A stretch of 64,000 nt of DNA from Chromatiaceae bacterium (lineage in GTDB: Bacteria; Pseudomonadota; Gammaproteobacteria; Chromatiales; Chromatiaceae). A program made the translations under genes and the position numbers. This document shows positions 41,252 through 54,399 of the stretch, piece after piece (position 1 is the stretch's first letter; every line of letters starts with the position of its first letter). Under the pieces are notes generated by a model, which did no database searches, had not been told where the DNA came from, and worked only from the letters and a program-made list of their open reading frames with translations. The DNA is taken from positions 17,726 to 81,725 of the forward strand of contig JAJDNF010000001.1 of the NCBI GenBank assembly GCA_022340805.1, written 5' to 3'.

Positions 41252-41419
41252 TTACTTGATCTTACCTTCCTTGTACATCACGTGCTTGCGCGCGACGGGA
41301 TCGAACTTCTTGATCTCCATCTTGCCGGTCATCGTCTTTTTGTTTTTGGTCGTGGTGTAGAAGTGACCTGTGCCTGCACTGGAGTTCAGGCGGATCTTTT
41401 CACGTACGGCTTTGGCCAT
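41252..41419 (-). CDS. rpmG: 50S ribosomal protein L33
   Basis: A 55-residue basic ribosomal protein beginning [20 protein letters not shown], with the TTKNKK and [15 protein letters not shown] segments of L33. The zinc-binding cysteines of some L33 forms are absent, so this is the Cys-free (C-minus) type. It lies 13 bases after rpmB in a two-gene operon. Confidence 0.97.
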   Translation of the reverse strand: MAKAVREKIRLNSSAGTGHFYTTTKNKKTMTGKMEIKKFDPVARKHVMYKEGKIK

Positions 41420-41432
41420 GGCTGTCGCTCCT

Positions 41433-41669
41433 TCAGACGTTCTCGCCGCGCGCGCGCAGCTCGTTCAGCACCGAGTCGATGCCCTTCTTGTCGATGATGC
41501 GCATGCCGGCAGCGGACACGCGCAGACGCACGAAGCGCTGCTCGCTCTCGACCCAGAAGCGATGGTAGTGCAGGTTTGGCAGGAACCGGCGCCGGGTCTT
41601 ACGGTGCGAGTGGGACACGTTGTTCCCGGTAATCGGCCGCTTGCCGGTGACCTGGCAGACTCTGGACAT
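41433..41669 (-). CDS. rpmB: 50S ribosomal protein L28
   Basis: A 78-residue ribosomal protein, starting [20 protein letters not shown] and followed by the basic [15 protein letters not shown] 41669 gives the exact family N-terminus. It is the promoter-proximal gene of rpmB-rpmG, with a good sigma-70 promoter about 70-100 bases upstream. Confidence 0.98.
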   Translation of the reverse strand: MSRVCQVTGKRPITGNNVSHSHRKTRRRFLPNLHYHRFWVESEQRFVRLRVSAAGMRIIDKKGIDSVLNELRARGENV

Positions 41670-41738
41670 GGTTAAAGCCTCGAAAATTCTCGTTAATTTC
41701 GTCGTGCCAGGCCCCTTGGGCTGGCGGAAAGGCGGCAA

Positions 41739-41767
41739 TTTATACCCGAACCCAGGGTGCGGGTCAA
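41739..41767 (-). promoter_or_regulatory. Sigma-70 promoter of rpmB-rpmG
   Basis: On the minus strand TTGACC (41767-41762), a 17-base spacer and TATAAA (41744-41739) form a near-consensus promoter. It is 70 bases upstream of the rpmB ATG, between rpmB and the radC stop, so the ribosomal genes need not depend on radC transcription. Confidence 0.8.
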
Positions 41768-41783
41768 GTCCGGCGCGGACCGA

Positions 41784-42458
41784 TCAGAGCAGCCCCCGCT
41801 GGGCGAGCGAACAACAGTCTCCATCGCCGACGATCAGATGATCCAGCACACGCACGTCGATCAACGCGAGCGCGTCGCGCAGGCGCATGGTGATGCGCTG
41901 ATCCGCCTCGCTGGGCTCGGCCACCCCGGATGGATGGTTGTGGCTGAGGATCACCGCGGCGGCATTGTGCTGCAGGGCCCGGCGAACGACCTCTCGCGGG
42001 TGCACGCTGGCGCCGTCGATGGTGCCGCGGAACAGTTCCTCGAAGGCCAGGAGACGATGCCGATTGTCTAGGAACAGCACCGCAAAGACCTCGTAGGGGT
42101 AGTCACGCAGGCGTGACTGCAGAAATTGCCCGGTATGTTGCGGACTGAGCAAGGGACTGCCGCGATCGAGCTGTTCGTGCAGGTGACGGCGTCCCATCTC
42201 CAGCACGGCCTGCAACTGCGCATACTTGGCACTGCCGAGCCCCGGAGCCTCGCAGAATGTCTGGCGCTGCGCCGCCAGCAGCGGGCGGAGTCCACCGAAT
42301 CGCGCCAGCAGCTCCCGGGCCAGATCGACGGCGCTCTTGCCGCTGACCCCGGTGCGCAGAAAGATCGCCAACAGCTCGGCGTCACTGAGACTGCGCGCGC
42401 CATCGCTCAACAGTCGTTCACGCGGCCGCTCGCGTAGCGGCCAGTCCTTGATTGCCAT
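41784..42458 (-). CDS. radC: RadC family JAMM-motif protein
   Basis: A 224-residue protein with an N-terminal helix-hairpin-helix-like region ([14 protein letters not shown]) and a C-terminal MPN/JAMM domain with [15 protein letters not shown], the zinc-binding motif. Its biochemical role is not established despite the historic DNA repair name. GGAGG lies upstream of ATG 42458. It diverges from coaBC, the usual neighbour. Confidence 0.95.
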   Translation of the reverse strand: MAIKDWPLRERPRERLLSDGARSLSDAELLAIFLRTGVSGKSAVDLARELLARFGGLRPLLAAQRQTFCEAPGLGSAKYAQLQAVLEMGRRHLHEQLDRGSPLLSPQHTGQFLQSRLRDYPYEVFAVLFLDNRHRLLAFEELFRGTIDGASVHPREVVRRALQHNAAAVILSHNHPSGVAEPSEADQRITMRLRDALALIDVRVLDHLIVGDGDCCSLAQRGLL

Positions 42459-42591
42459 CGTTGCGCTTCCTCCATGAAGTGATCGCAGGCTAACGCATGC
42501 GGCTTCGCGCAGCAAAGGCCGCTTTGCCTGGACGGTCGGGTCGGTTACTCTTGCCGGATATCTCGCGGCCATATAAGGAATGCCCCTGTCT

Positions 42592-43803
42592 ATGCGGCCA
42601 TTGCACGGACACCGCGTGTTGCTCGGCATTACCGCCGGTATCGCCGCCTACAAGGCAGCCGAGCTGGCTCGACTGTTGGTCAAGGACGGGGCCGAGGTGC
42701 GCGTGGTGATGACGCGTTCGGCCGTGCAGTTCATCGGTCCGATGACGCTGCAGGCCATCACCGGGCAGCCGGTGCGCGACGCCTTGTTCGATCCCGTGCA
42801 TGAATCGGCGATGGGGCACATCGAGCTGGCCCGGTGGGCGGAGGTGATCCTGGTCGCCCCGGCCACAGCGGATTTCATCGCGCAGACTGCTGCGGGTATG
42901 GCGCACGATCTTTTGAGCACCTTGTGCCTGGCGTCGGCCGCGCCGCTGCTGGTTGTCGCCCCGGCGATGAATCAGGCCATGTGGCGGCATCCGGCTACCC
43001 AGGCCAACGTCGCACTGCTGCGCTCACGCGAGGTGACCATCCTCGGGCCGGATCACGGCGAGCAGGCCTGTGGCGACACCGGACCGGGCCGGATGGTCGA
43101 GCCGGCGTTGATTTTGGCGGCATTGCGTGATCGCTTTGCCGGCGGGCGGCGTCTCGCCGGCCGACGCGTGGTGCTGACCGCGGGGCCGACGCGCGAGGCG
43201 CTCGACCCGGTGCGCTTTCTCGGTAATCGCAGCTCGGGCAAGATGGGGTTTGCGCTGGCGTCCGCACTGGTGGCACAAGGCGCCGAGGTAGTGCTGATCG
43301 CCGGGCCTGTGACGCTGGCGACGCCGGTGGCGGTCGAGCGTATCGATGTCGAGACTGCGTTGCAGATGCGTGATGCCGTCTTTACATCACTGCCCGGGGC
43401 TGCCATTTTTATCGCCTGTGCCGCCGTGGCGGATTTTCGGCCGGCGACGGTTGCCGAGCAGAAGATCAAAAAGGCGACCGAGACCCTTACTCTGGAATTG
43501 ATTCGCAACCCGGATATCCTGAGCGAGGTCGCGGCGCTCGCCGACCGGCCATTCTGTGTGGGCTTCGCGGCCGAGACGCACGACGTCGAGACCTATGCAG
43601 AGGCGAAGCTGATGGCTAAGGGCCTGGACATGATTGCCGCTAACCAGGTTGGTGTTTCGCAGGGATTCGAGGCTGACGACAATGCCCTGCTGGTGATCTG
43701 GAACGGGGGCAGGCAGGCGCTCGCGAGGCAGTCCAAGCCGCAAATCGCCGCGCTACTGGTCAATCTGATCGCGGACCAATTTGATGCACAGACTGCAACT
43801 TAA
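42592..43803 (+). CDS. coaBC: Bifunctional CoaBC (Dfp)
   Basis: A 403-residue fusion. The N-terminal flavoprotein CoaC half (residues 1-185; [33 protein letters not shown]) decarboxylates phosphopantothenoylcysteine; the C-terminal CoaB half (from [34 protein letters not shown]) makes it from pantothenate phosphate and cysteine. I prefer ATG 42592 because AAGGA directly abuts the earlier ATG 42580. It overlaps dut by 20 bases. Confidence 0.96.
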   Translation: MRPLHGHRVLLGITAGIAAYKAAELARLLVKDGAEVRVVMTRSAVQFIGPMTLQAITGQPVRDALFDPVHESAMGHIELARWAEVILVAPATADFIAQTAAGMAHDLLSTLCLASAAPLLVVAPAMNQAMWRHPATQANVALLRSREVTILGPDHGEQACGDTGPGRMVEPALILAALRDRFAGGRRLAGRRVVLTAGPTREALDPVRFLGNRSSGKMGFALASALVAQGAEVVLIAGPVTLATPVAVERIDVETALQMRDAVFTSLPGAAIFIACAAVADFRPATVAEQKIKKATETLTLELIRNPDILSEVAALADRPFCVGFAAETHDVETYAEAKLMAKGLDMIAANQVGVSQGFEADDNALLVIWNGGRQALARQSKPQIAALLVNLIADQFDAQTAT

Positions 43804-44239
43804 GATTCTCGATAACCGCCTGGGCGACAGCTTCCCGCTGCCGCACTATGCGACCGACGGGTCGGCCGGGATGGATCTGCGCGCGATGCTCGACGGCCCG
43901 TCCGAACTGGCACCTGGCCAGACGGAGCTGATCCCGACCGGTATTGCCATCCACATTGCCGACCCCTCGCTGGCGGCGGTGATCTTGCCGCGCTCGGGCC
44001 TCGGGCATAAGCACGGCATCGTGTTGGGCAACCTGGTCGGGCTGATCGATTCGGATTACCAGGGGCAGCTGTTTGTGTCTTGCTGGAATCGCGGCAATGA
44101 AACGTTTCGCATCGAGGTGGGCGAACGGATTGCCCAATTGGTGCTGATACCCGTTGTGCGCGCCGTGTTCGAGCAGGTCGAGGAATTCAGCGAGAGCGAT
44201 CGTGGTGCTGGTGGATTCGGACACTCTGGACGGCATTAG
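43784..44239 (+). CDS. dut: Deoxyuridine triphosphatase Dut
   Basis: A 151-residue trimeric dUTPase keeping uracil out of DNA and supplying dUMP. The five conserved motifs are seen: [39 protein letters not shown] and [13 protein letters not shown] 43784 lies inside the end of coaBC. The dut-algC-argB order follows the Pseudomonas arrangement. Confidence 0.97.
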   Translation: MHRLQLKILDNRLGDSFPLPHYATDGSAGMDLRAMLDGPSELAPGQTELIPTGIAIHIADPSLAAVILPRSGLGHKHGIVLGNLVGLIDSDYQGQLFVSCWNRGNETFRIEVGERIAQLVLIPVVRAVFEQVEEFSESDRGAGGFGHSGRH

Positions 44240-44246
44240 GTAGCAA

Positions 44247-47698
<3,452 letters not shown>

Positions 47699-47706
47699 AC
47701 GTTCAC

Positions 47707-48294
47707 ATGCCGCGCCCGTCACGCAAGCAGGCGATCCTCGAGGCACTGGCTCATCAGTTGGAGCAACATCCCGGCGACCGGATTACCACCGCTGCGCTGG
47801 CGCGTGCGGTGGGGGTTTCCGAGGCCGCCTTGTATCGCCATTTCCCCAGCAAGGCGCGAATGTTCGAGGGCCTGATCGGCTTTGCAGAGGAGACGGTGTT
47901 CGCGCGTATCAACCAGATACTCGCCGACGAAAAGAATACCCAGGTGCGGGTTGCCCGGGTGATCTACCTGTTGCTTGGCTTTGCCGACCGCAATCCAGGG
48001 ATCACGCGCATCCTGCTCGGTGACGCGCTGGTCGGCGAACGTGAGCGGCTGCACGAGCGCGTACAGCAGTTTTTTGAGCGTATCGACCTGCAGTTGCGGC
48101 AGATCCTGCGCGAAGCGCAGCTGCGTCAGGACGCGAGCCTGCGCGCCACACCGGAGGCCGCAGCGGCCCTGCTGACTGCGTTCGTCGAGGGACGCATGCA
48201 ACAGTTTCTGCGTTCACGGTTTGCCCTGGCATCGCTATCCGCCTGGGAGGCTGACTGGGCGGTAATCAGTCACGGCCTGTTCGATCCGGTCTGA
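47707..48294 (+). CDS. slmA: Nucleoid occlusion factor SlmA (TetR family)
   Basis: A 195-residue DNA-binding protein with the TetR-type helix-turn-helix TTAALARAVGVSEAALYRHF near residue 40 followed by SKARMFEGLIGFAEE, matching SlmA, which blocks FtsZ assembly over the nucleoid. ATG 47707 is eight bases after argB, in the position where slmA lies beside dut and coaBC in enterobacteria. A general TetR regulator is the alternative but the alignment with SlmA is close. Confidence 0.9.
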   Translation: MPRPSRKQAILEALAHQLEQHPGDRITTAALARAVGVSEAALYRHFPSKARMFEGLIGFAEETVFARINQILADEKNTQVRVARVIYLLLGFADRNPGITRILLGDALVGERERLHERVQQFFERIDLQLRQILREAQLRQDASLRATPEAAAALLTAFVEGRMQQFLRSRFALASLSAWEADWAVISHGLFDPV

Positions 48295-48369
48295 GTCTGT
48301 ACGGCCGGGCCCGCGGCGCCGCTGGCATTGCGATGCTGCAGCGCGCGGCTGGGCTGGCGGTTCAGCGGC

Positions 48370-48837
48370 TCAGTCCAGGCGCAGTGGTTTGACCGGTGCC
48401 TGTGACCAGCTCGTGTCGTTGCGCCAGTCGACAGTCGGGTCATCCACGTAAACCTCCACCTCGTTGCCGTCGGGATCGTACATGTAGAGGCTCTGGCTGA
48501 TGGTGTGATCGGCCATGCCGTGCACAGTCACGCCGGCAGCCTGTAGCTGGTGGTAGGCATCACGTAGGGCGGCTAGGTCGTTTCCGACCTTCCAGGCGAC
48601 GTGGTAGAGGCCTAGGCGCCGGCCCTGCGGAGGGGCGGGCGCATCGCCCACCTCGATCAGCATCAACTCATGGTGGGTATCACCGCCACTGAGCATGGCG
48701 GCGCGATCGTTGAACAGGCGTGTGGTGACCGCGAGTCCCAGTGCGTCGCGGTAGAAGCCGAGTGATCTGTGCAGCTCCCGCACGTACAGGACGATGTGGC
48801 CCAGCCGGATCTGTGGGCCGGGGTGGGCGGTGCTCAC
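48370..48837 (-). CDS. VOC family (glyoxalase/extradiol dioxygenase fold) protein
   Basis: A 155-residue single VOC domain with two beta-alpha-beta-beta-beta modules. Metal-ligand candidates are His in LGHIVLYV, His in LGLYHVAWKV and Glu in PDGNEVEVYV, so a metal site seems intact. The substrate is unknown; catechol-2,3-dioxygenase-like lyases and glyoxalase-like enzymes are candidates. It starts with GTG 48837, overlapping the DUF4124 gene stop by four bases. Confidence 0.82.
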   Translation of the reverse strand: MSTAHPGPQIRLGHIVLYVRELHRSLGFYRDALGLAVTTRLFNDRAAMLSGGDTHHELMLIEVGDAPAPPQGRRLGLYHVAWKVGNDLAALRDAYHQLQAAGVTVHGMADHTISQSLYMYDPDGNEVEVYVDDPTVDWRNDTSWSQAPVKPLRLD

Positions 48838-49829
48838 TGAGACTCGGTCGTGCGGCTGAGAGCTGAGCGGAAATTGTCACGGATCGCCGACACCTCTGGT
48901 CCGCGGCAGAATTCCTTGCCCTCGGTGAAGTTTGCACACTGCACGTCCATGAAGATGCGCTCGCCGCCATCGCGAGCGTCTTCGAGGCGCGATACCGTGA
49001 TGCTGATGTCGTGGATGTCACGCGGTGGCGCAGTGACCAGGATGCGCTCTGCGGCGAGATCGACTGGCGTGGTGGCGTGCTGGCGCGCGTATTTCTGCGC
49101 CGTTTCCCACAGGCGCCTGCATTCTGCAGGCTCCGTGCAGCGCACCGCGGTCTCGACCAGATCCGGAAACTCGGACTCGGCAATCACGTTGGCATTGGCG
49201 GCGCGCGCTGCACCCTGGCGCAACGTGCGGAAGCGCGTCAAGTCGTAGTCGTACTGCTCGATCATTGCGCGTTTCTCGTCCTCTTTGCTGAGGATCACTG
49301 CATAGGATTTCTCAATCGAACGCTGGGTACTCTCCAGGTTCACCTTCTGTTTCTCCGTGAATTGCTTACCACGGCGCTCGGTCACCGCCGCTGCCGCCTG
49401 GAAATCGGACAGGCGGGCCTTCATGCGCCGGATCTCGGCATGGTTCAGTCCAATCTGTCCGTCGAGTTGGGCGATCTTGCCATCGCGTGCCATGACCAGG
49501 TCATCTTCATTGCGGTAGAGGTTGAGTAGAATGCGGTCGCGGGCCTGTTGCTCTTCGAGCAGTTTCTGCTGTTCAGCACGCAGGGCCTGGAGGGCCTTGT
49601 CGCGTTCGATCTCCTCCTGGGTCTTCGCCCGATCGTGGTGCTGGACCTCGATACCACGCGCATTCAGCTCGACGTGCTCGCGATCCATGTACTGCGGCGG
49701 CACGGTCGTGCCGTAGTGAGTGATGCCATTTTCATCGACCCATTTCTTGATATTGCCGGCCTGCACGGGCGATACGAGTAGCAGGAAAACGGCTTGAACG
49801 GCGATGATGAAACGGCTTGTCAACGTCAT
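48834..49829 (-). CDS. DUF4124 domain periplasmic protein with coiled coil
   Basis: A 331-residue exported protein (signal peptide ending VQA-GN). Residues 26-60 are a DUF4124 domain (IKKWVDENGITHYGTTVPPQ). A long charged helix from about 70 to 215 (EEIERDKALQALRAEQQKLL) looks like coiled coil. The C-terminal part has four cysteines (CTEPAECRR, CANF, FCRG) that could form disulfides. No function is known. Confidence 0.8.
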   Translation of the reverse strand: MTLTSRFIIAVQAVFLLLVSPVQAGNIKKWVDENGITHYGTTVPPQYMDREHVELNARGIEVQHHDRAKTQEEIERDKALQALRAEQQKLLEEQQARDRILLNLYRNEDDLVMARDGKIAQLDGQIGLNHAEIRRMKARLSDFQAAAAVTERRGKQFTEKQKVNLESTQRSIEKSYAVILSKEDEKRAMIEQYDYDLTRFRTLRQGAARAANANVIAESEFPDLVETAVRCTEPAECRRLWETAQKYARQHATTPVDLAAERILVTAPPRDIHDISITVSRLEDARDGGERIFMDVQCANFTEGKEFCRGPEVSAIRDNFRSALSRTTESQ

Positions 49830-49900
49830 AACTTTTCACCGACGGTGGATGTTTGATCCGTCATTATAATGATTCACTGTCACCCTTTAGCGGCCAGCAT

Positions 49901-50647
49901 GTGGAACATTTCATACTTTTTTTGATTTCCCTGCTGGCCAACCTGTTTTCCGCGTTCGCCGGTGGTGGCGCCGGCCTGCTGCAGCTGCCTGTGCTGATAT
50001 TCCTCGGGCTGCCATTCGGCGTCGCGCTCGCCACGCACAAGATCGCCTCGGTCGCGCTCGGCGTCGGGGCTACTGTCCGGCATCTGCGCGAGGGCGGTCT
50101 CAGGCGCCGTTTCGTCGTGTTCATCCTCGCCACGGGCGTTCCCGGCGTCCTGTTGGGTGCCAGCGTCATCCTGCACGTTCCGGGGCGCTACGCGGAGACC
50201 GCCCTGGGTCTGCTGACCCTGGGGCTCGGCCTGTATTCGGTGGCCAAGGGGCAGATGGGCCTGAGCGAGCAGCCGCGCAATCGCGACGGGGCAGGGCTGT
50301 GGCTGGGCGGGCTCGGTCTGTTTGCGATCGGCGTGCTGAACGGATCACTCACCTCGGGAACCGGCCTGTTCGTCACACTGTGGCTGGTGCGTTGGTTCGG
50401 TGCCGATTACCGCCAGGCCGTGGCCTACACGCTGGTCCTGGTCGGTATCGTCTGGAACGGTACCGGTGCGCTGGCTCTGGGCATATTGGGCGAGGTGCGC
50501 TGGGACTGGCTGCCGGCCCTGCTGCTTGGTTCGCTACTCGGTGGCTATGCGGGTGCGCACCTGGCGATCCTGAAGGGAAACCGCTGGATCAAACGCGCGT
50601 TCGAGGTCGTGACCGTACTGATTGGGATCAAGCTGATGGTTGGCTGA
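49901..50647 (+). CDS. TauE/SafE family anion permease
   Basis: A 248-residue polytopic protein with about eight helices and the repeated pattern GGGAGLLQLPVL / GSLTSGTGLFVTLWLV of the TauE/SafE family, which exports or imports sulfite, sulfoacetate or other anions. The start is unclear: GTG 49901 gives a standard N-terminus starting just before the first helix; the frame is open to a TTG at 49853. TATAAT occurs at 49865-49870 without a matching -35. Confidence 0.85.
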   Translation: MEHFILFLISLLANLFSAFAGGGAGLLQLPVLIFLGLPFGVALATHKIASVALGVGATVRHLREGGLRRRFVVFILATGVPGVLLGASVILHVPGRYAETALGLLTLGLGLYSVAKGQMGLSEQPRNRDGAGLWLGGLGLFAIGVLNGSLTSGTGLFVTLWLVRWFGADYRQAVAYTLVLVGIVWNGTGALALGILGEVRWDWLPALLLGSLLGGYAGAHLAILKGNRWIKRAFEVVTVLIGIKLMVG

Positions 50648-50766
50648 GCCGGACCTGCGTGCGGCTGCCGGACGGATATATTACCGGTATGGCAACGTCG
50701 TCCGGGCAGCGGGCCCACCGCGCCCCGGCCTCTTATCGCTTTGGACGTCCGTGTACTGAGCAGCGA

Positions 50767-51408
50767 CTATACGCCGTACTCACGTCGGTAGGCCTCGATA
50801 TTCTCGAGGTGCTGCATGGCATCGCCACGCTGGCGAATGTATTCGACCAGTTCGCGTAGACGGACGATCGCGGCGACCGGCATGCCGTAATCGGCCTCGA
50901 CCTCCTGGATCGCAGAGCGTTCTCCCTTGCCGCGCTCCTGGCGATCGAGCGCGATGACCACGCCCGCCGGTTTCGCCCCCTCGGCGGCAATGATGTCCAT
51001 GGATTCACGAATCGCAGTGCCCGCGGTGATCACGTCGTCGATGATCAGGATGTCGCCCTCGAGCGGGTGACCAACGATGCGGCCGCCCTCGCCGTGGGCC
51101 TTGGCCTCTTTGCGATTGAAGGCATAGGGTACGTCGATCCCGTGTCGGTCGTAGAGCGCGGCCGCGGTCACGGCGGCCAACGGGATGCCCTTGTACGCGG
51201 GACCGTACAGGACGTCGTATTTCAGACCGGCGTCAACGATCGTCTGTGCATAAAAGCGGCCCAGTCTGGCCAGCGCTGCGCCGGTATTGAACAACCCGGC
51301 GTTGAAGAAGTAAGGGCTGATGCGACCCGATTTGAGGGTGAACTGGCCGAAGCGCAATACGCCGAGGTCGAGGGCAAAGTCGAGAAACTCGCGCTGGTAG
51401 TCTTGCAT
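50767..51408 (-). CDS. pyrE: Orotate phosphoribosyltransferase PyrE
   Basis: A 213-residue enzyme converting orotate and PRPP to OMP in pyrimidine synthesis. The PRPP loop [17 protein letters not shown] and the catalytic [14 protein letters not shown] segment are complete. ATG 51408 has AAGG eight bases upstream. A sigma-70 promoter lies just upstream. It diverges from the ExoIII gene. Confidence 0.97.
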   Translation of the reverse strand: MQDYQREFLDFALDLGVLRFGQFTLKSGRISPYFFNAGLFNTGAALARLGRFYAQTIVDAGLKYDVLYGPAYKGIPLAAVTAAALYDRHGIDVPYAFNRKEAKAHGEGGRIVGHPLEGDILIIDDVITAGTAIRESMDIIAAEGAKPAGVVIALDRQERGKGERSAIQEVEADYGMPVAAIVRLRELVEYIRQRGDAMQHLENIEAYRREYGV

Positions 51409-51433
51409 GTCGTATACCTTTGAGCAGGAGCGC

Positions 51434-51462
51434 ATTGTGCGAAAGGCAGGCTCGACTGACAA
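51434..51462 (-). promoter_or_regulatory. Sigma-70 promoter of pyrE
   Basis: On the minus strand TTGTCA (51462-51457), 17 bases, CACAAT (51439-51434). Transcription would start near 51427, giving a leader of about 20 bases, too short for a pyrE attenuator of the enterobacterial kind. Confidence 0.6.
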
Positions 51463-51489
51463 GGGCGCCGCCGGGAGGCTTTCCCTATA

Positions 51490-52272
51490 ATGCGCGCCAT
51501 GCGCGTTATCAGTCTCAACTTGAACGGTATCCGGGCGGCGGCGCGCAAGGGCTTCTACGCCTGGCTGCGGCGCCAACGCGCGGACGTGGTGTGCCTGCAG
51601 GAGATCAAGGCGCAGCTCGAGCAGCTGAACGAGCGCCAGTTCTGGCCGCCGAGCTTCAACTGCTACTATCACCCAGCCGAAAAGAAGGGCTACAGTGGGG
51701 TCGCGCTGTATGCGCGGCGTGAGCCGGACGAGGTGATTCAGGGCCTCGGCTGGCCGGACGTCGATGCGGAGGGCCGCTGGATCGAGGCACGCTTTGGTCG
51801 GCTCAGTGTGGTGTCGCTGTACCTGCCGTCGGGCTCTTCGAGCGAGCAGCGCCAGCAGGTGAAGTTCGACGTGATGGCGCGTCTTACCCCCTATCTGCGC
51901 AGGCTGCGTCGCGACGGACGCGAGTACATCATCTGTGGTGACTGGAACATCGCCCACACCAAGGCGGATATCAAGAACTGGCGCGGCAATCTCAAGAATT
52001 CGGGGTTTCTGCCCGAGGAGCGCGCCTGGCTGGACAGGCTGTTCGGCCCGATGGGTTGGGTGGATGGGTTTCGCGTGGTCAATCAGAGCGCCGATGAATA
52101 TACCTGGTGGTCGAACCGCGGCCAGGCCTGGGCGAAGAACGTCGGCTGGCGCATCGATTATCAGGTGGTGACCCCTGGCCTGCGCGAGCACATCGTTGCG
52201 GCGAAGATCTACCGGGACAGGCGATTCTCCGATCATGCACCGCTGATCATGGATTACGACTATGAGCCATGA
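51490..52272 (+). CDS. xthA: Exodeoxyribonuclease III (AP endonuclease; Crc-family locus)
   Basis: A protein of 257-260 residues in the ExoIII/APE1 family. The catalytic residues are kept: the N-terminal LNLNGIRAA asparagine, Glu in CLQEIKA, Asp/Asn in CGDWNIAHT and the SDHAP histidine. It therefore looks like an active repair nuclease. In Pseudomonas the gene beside pyrE is crc, a non-catalytic relative. ATG 51490 lies 11 bases after GGGAGG; ATG 51499 fits the family N-terminus better, and TATAAT spans 51486-51491. It overlaps the following gene by 11 bases. Confidence 0.9.
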   Translation: MRAMRVISLNLNGIRAAARKGFYAWLRRQRADVVCLQEIKAQLEQLNERQFWPPSFNCYYHPAEKKGYSGVALYARREPDEVIQGLGWPDVDAEGRWIEARFGRLSVVSLYLPSGSSSEQRQQVKFDVMARLTPYLRRLRRDGREYIICGDWNIAHTKADIKNWRGNLKNSGFLPEERAWLDRLFGPMGWVDGFRVVNQSADEYTWWSNRGQAWAKNVGWRIDYQVVTPGLREHIVAAKIYRDRRFSDHAPLIMDYDYEP

Positions 52273-53635
52273 GGTGCAGGCCGGTTGGTGGGATTCGGTC
52301 AGCATCTATCTGCACCCCCGGCCGCTGACACTGCTGTTCCTCGGGTTCTCGTCCGGCCTGCCGCTGCTGTTGGTATTCGGTACTCTGTCGTTCTGGTTGC
52401 GTGAGGCGGGGATCGACCGTTCCACGATCGGCTTCGTCAGCTGGGTGGCCCTTGCCTATGGCTTCAAATGGGTCTGGGCGCCACTCGTGGACCGCTTGCG
52501 CATCCCGCTGTTATCCGGCCTGCTGGGACGCCGCCGCAGCTGGCTGTTGACGGCGCAGCTGGCGGTGGCGGCTGGCCTGGTCGGGATGGCGCTTGCCGAT
52601 CCGGTGCAGGACCTCGAACAGCTGGTGTGGCTGGCGGTGCTGGTGGCCGTTTCCTCCGCTACGCAGGATATCGTCATCGACGCATTCCGTATCGAGAGCG
52701 GCGGGGTGCGGCTACAGGCGGCCATGGCCGCCACTTATATGATCGGCTACCGACTCGCGATGATTGTATCTGGCGCGGGCGTGCTGTGGTTGGCCGCCTG
52801 GGTCGATCCGGACGAAGCGAGCTACCAGCATGGGCCGTGGCAGTTCGCCTATCTGGTCATGGCCGGGCTGATGACGGTCGGCATCCTGACCACGCTGGTG
52901 GTCGGCGAGCCCCATCCGCCGCAGCGGCCGCCGGCCGATGCCACCCGGGAGCCGGCGCTGTTCGGCCACCTGCCGGTTTGGATGTTGCCGGCGGCGCGTT
53001 GGATCTGGTCGGCCATGCTCAGCCCTTTCGTCGACTTCTTCGGTCGTTACGGATGGTTGGCGCTGCTCGTGCTGGCGCTGATTGCGAGCTATCGCATCTC
53101 CGACATCGTGTTGGGGGTAATCGCCAATGTGTTCTACGTCGATATGGGCTTCAGTAAGACCGAGGTGGCCAATGTCACCAAGGTGTTCGGCGTGGCGATG
53201 ACGTTGTGCGGCGCAGTGATCGGCGGCGTCCTGGTGAATCGCCTGGGGGTGATGCGCATCCTGTTTGTGGGCGCATTGCTGTCCGCGGCCACCAACCTGC
53301 TGTTTGCGCTGCTCGCCGAGGCCGGCGCATCGGTGCCACTTTTGATCGGCGTGGTGGCTATGGACAACCTGTCCGGCGGGATGGCGGCCGCGGCCTTCGT
53401 GGCCTACCTGTCGTCGTTGACCAATGTGCAGTACTCGGCGACCCAATACGCCCTGTTCAGTTCGGTCATGTTGCTGATGCCGAAGTTCCTTGGCGGCTTC
53501 TCGGGAGTGATCGTGGACCGCATCGGTTATCCGCAGTTCTTCACGCTGACCGCACTGATGGGGCTGCCGGTGCTGTTGCTGGTGTGGTTGGCGGGTCGCT
53601 ATACCAAGCTGCAGGGTCAACGCGGCGATGTCTGA
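52262..53635 (+). CDS. AmpG-like MFS permease
   Basis: A 457-residue transporter with about 12 helices. [19 protein letters not shown] at the first helix and [15 protein letters not shown] in the fourth-fifth helix region are signatures of AmpG, the importer of anhydro-muropeptides from wall turnover. Whether it serves recycling or beta-lactamase induction cannot be read from the sequence. It overlaps the ExoIII gene by 11 bases and the next gene by eight. Confidence 0.87.
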   Translation: MSHEVQAGWWDSVSIYLHPRPLTLLFLGFSSGLPLLLVFGTLSFWLREAGIDRSTIGFVSWVALAYGFKWVWAPLVDRLRIPLLSGLLGRRRSWLLTAQLAVAAGLVGMALADPVQDLEQLVWLAVLVAVSSATQDIVIDAFRIESGGVRLQAAMAATYMIGYRLAMIVSGAGVLWLAAWVDPDEASYQHGPWQFAYLVMAGLMTVGILTTLVVGEPHPPQRPPADATREPALFGHLPVWMLPAARWIWSAMLSPFVDFFGRYGWLALLVLALIASYRISDIVLGVIANVFYVDMGFSKTEVANVTKVFGVAMTLCGAVIGGVLVNRLGVMRILFVGALLSAATNLLFALLAEAGASVPLLIGVVAMDNLSGGMAAAAFVAYLSSLTNVQYSATQYALFSSVMLLMPKFLGGFSGVIVDRIGYPQFFTLTALMGLPVLLLVWLAGRYTKLQGQRGDV

Positions 53636-54299
53636 CGTCGATCTGTTGAGCGCCTTTGTCGTCGGCCTGCTGGGCGGGGTGCATTGTGCGGGCATGTGTG
53701 GCGGTATCGTAGGGGCGTTGTCGTTCGGACTGCCGGCCGGGCGCAACCTGCCAATCCTGCTTGCCTACAACGCCGGGCGGATCGGCAGCTATACCCTGGC
53801 CGGTGCCTTGATGGGCGCACTGGGCTTCTATTTTTCCAGCCTGTTGCCGGTGCAGGTGGCGCAACGTGTGCTGCTGACCTTTGCCGGCTTGTTTCTGGTC
53901 CTGATGGGCCTTTATCTGGCCGGCTGGTGGAACGGGCTGTCGCGCATAGAGCGTGCCGGTGGCCTCTTGTGGCGCAGGATCGAGCCACTCGGTCGCGGTC
54001 TGCTGCCGGTCCGCTCGGCACGCCATGGTTTCGTTCTAGGGCTGCTATGGGGCTGGCTGCCATGCGGCCTGGTGTACAGCGCTCTGGTCTGGACGGTGGC
54101 GGCCGGAGGGGCTGCGCAGGGCGCACTTCTGATGCTGGCATTCGGCCTGGGTACGCTGCCCAACCTGCTGCTGATGGGGGTTGCGGCCGCGCAGCTCAAC
54201 CGCTGGATTCGAAAGCCTGCGATCAGGTCGATCGCAGGCGGCCTGGTTATCCTGTTTGGTCTGTTGCTGTGGTACGACGCCTGGTGGGGGCGCGGCTGA
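53628..54299 (+). CDS. HCxxMC membrane protein (DsbD_2/TauE-SafE-like, cbb3-associated type)
   Basis: A 223-residue six-helix protein. The first helix contains GGVHCAGMCGGI and a later helix GWLPCGLVYSAL, the pattern of a family frequently encoded after ccoS in cbb3 clusters and proposed to move copper or thiol electrons. Here it lies 34 kb from the cco genes, overlapping the AmpG-like gene. Labels such as sulfite exporter TauE/SafE are used for it, but the cysteine motifs point to a metal or redox role. Confidence 0.82.
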   Translation: MSDVDLLSAFVVGLLGGVHCAGMCGGIVGALSFGLPAGRNLPILLAYNAGRIGSYTLAGALMGALGFYFSSLLPVQVAQRVLLTFAGLFLVLMGLYLAGWWNGLSRIERAGGLLWRRIEPLGRGLLPVRSARHGFVLGLLWGWLPCGLVYSALVWTVAAGGAAQGALLMLAFGLGTLPNLLLMGVAAAQLNRWIRKPAIRSIAGGLVILFGLLLWYDAWWGRG

Positions 54300-54399
54300 G
54301 TGCCGCCGGAGCGCCATTGGCGGGTCCGCGGGGCAGCCGCCGCATGGTGATAAAGTGGGCCGTGGTCGCGCCTTACCGCCGCCCGCGGCCCGGGTATCG

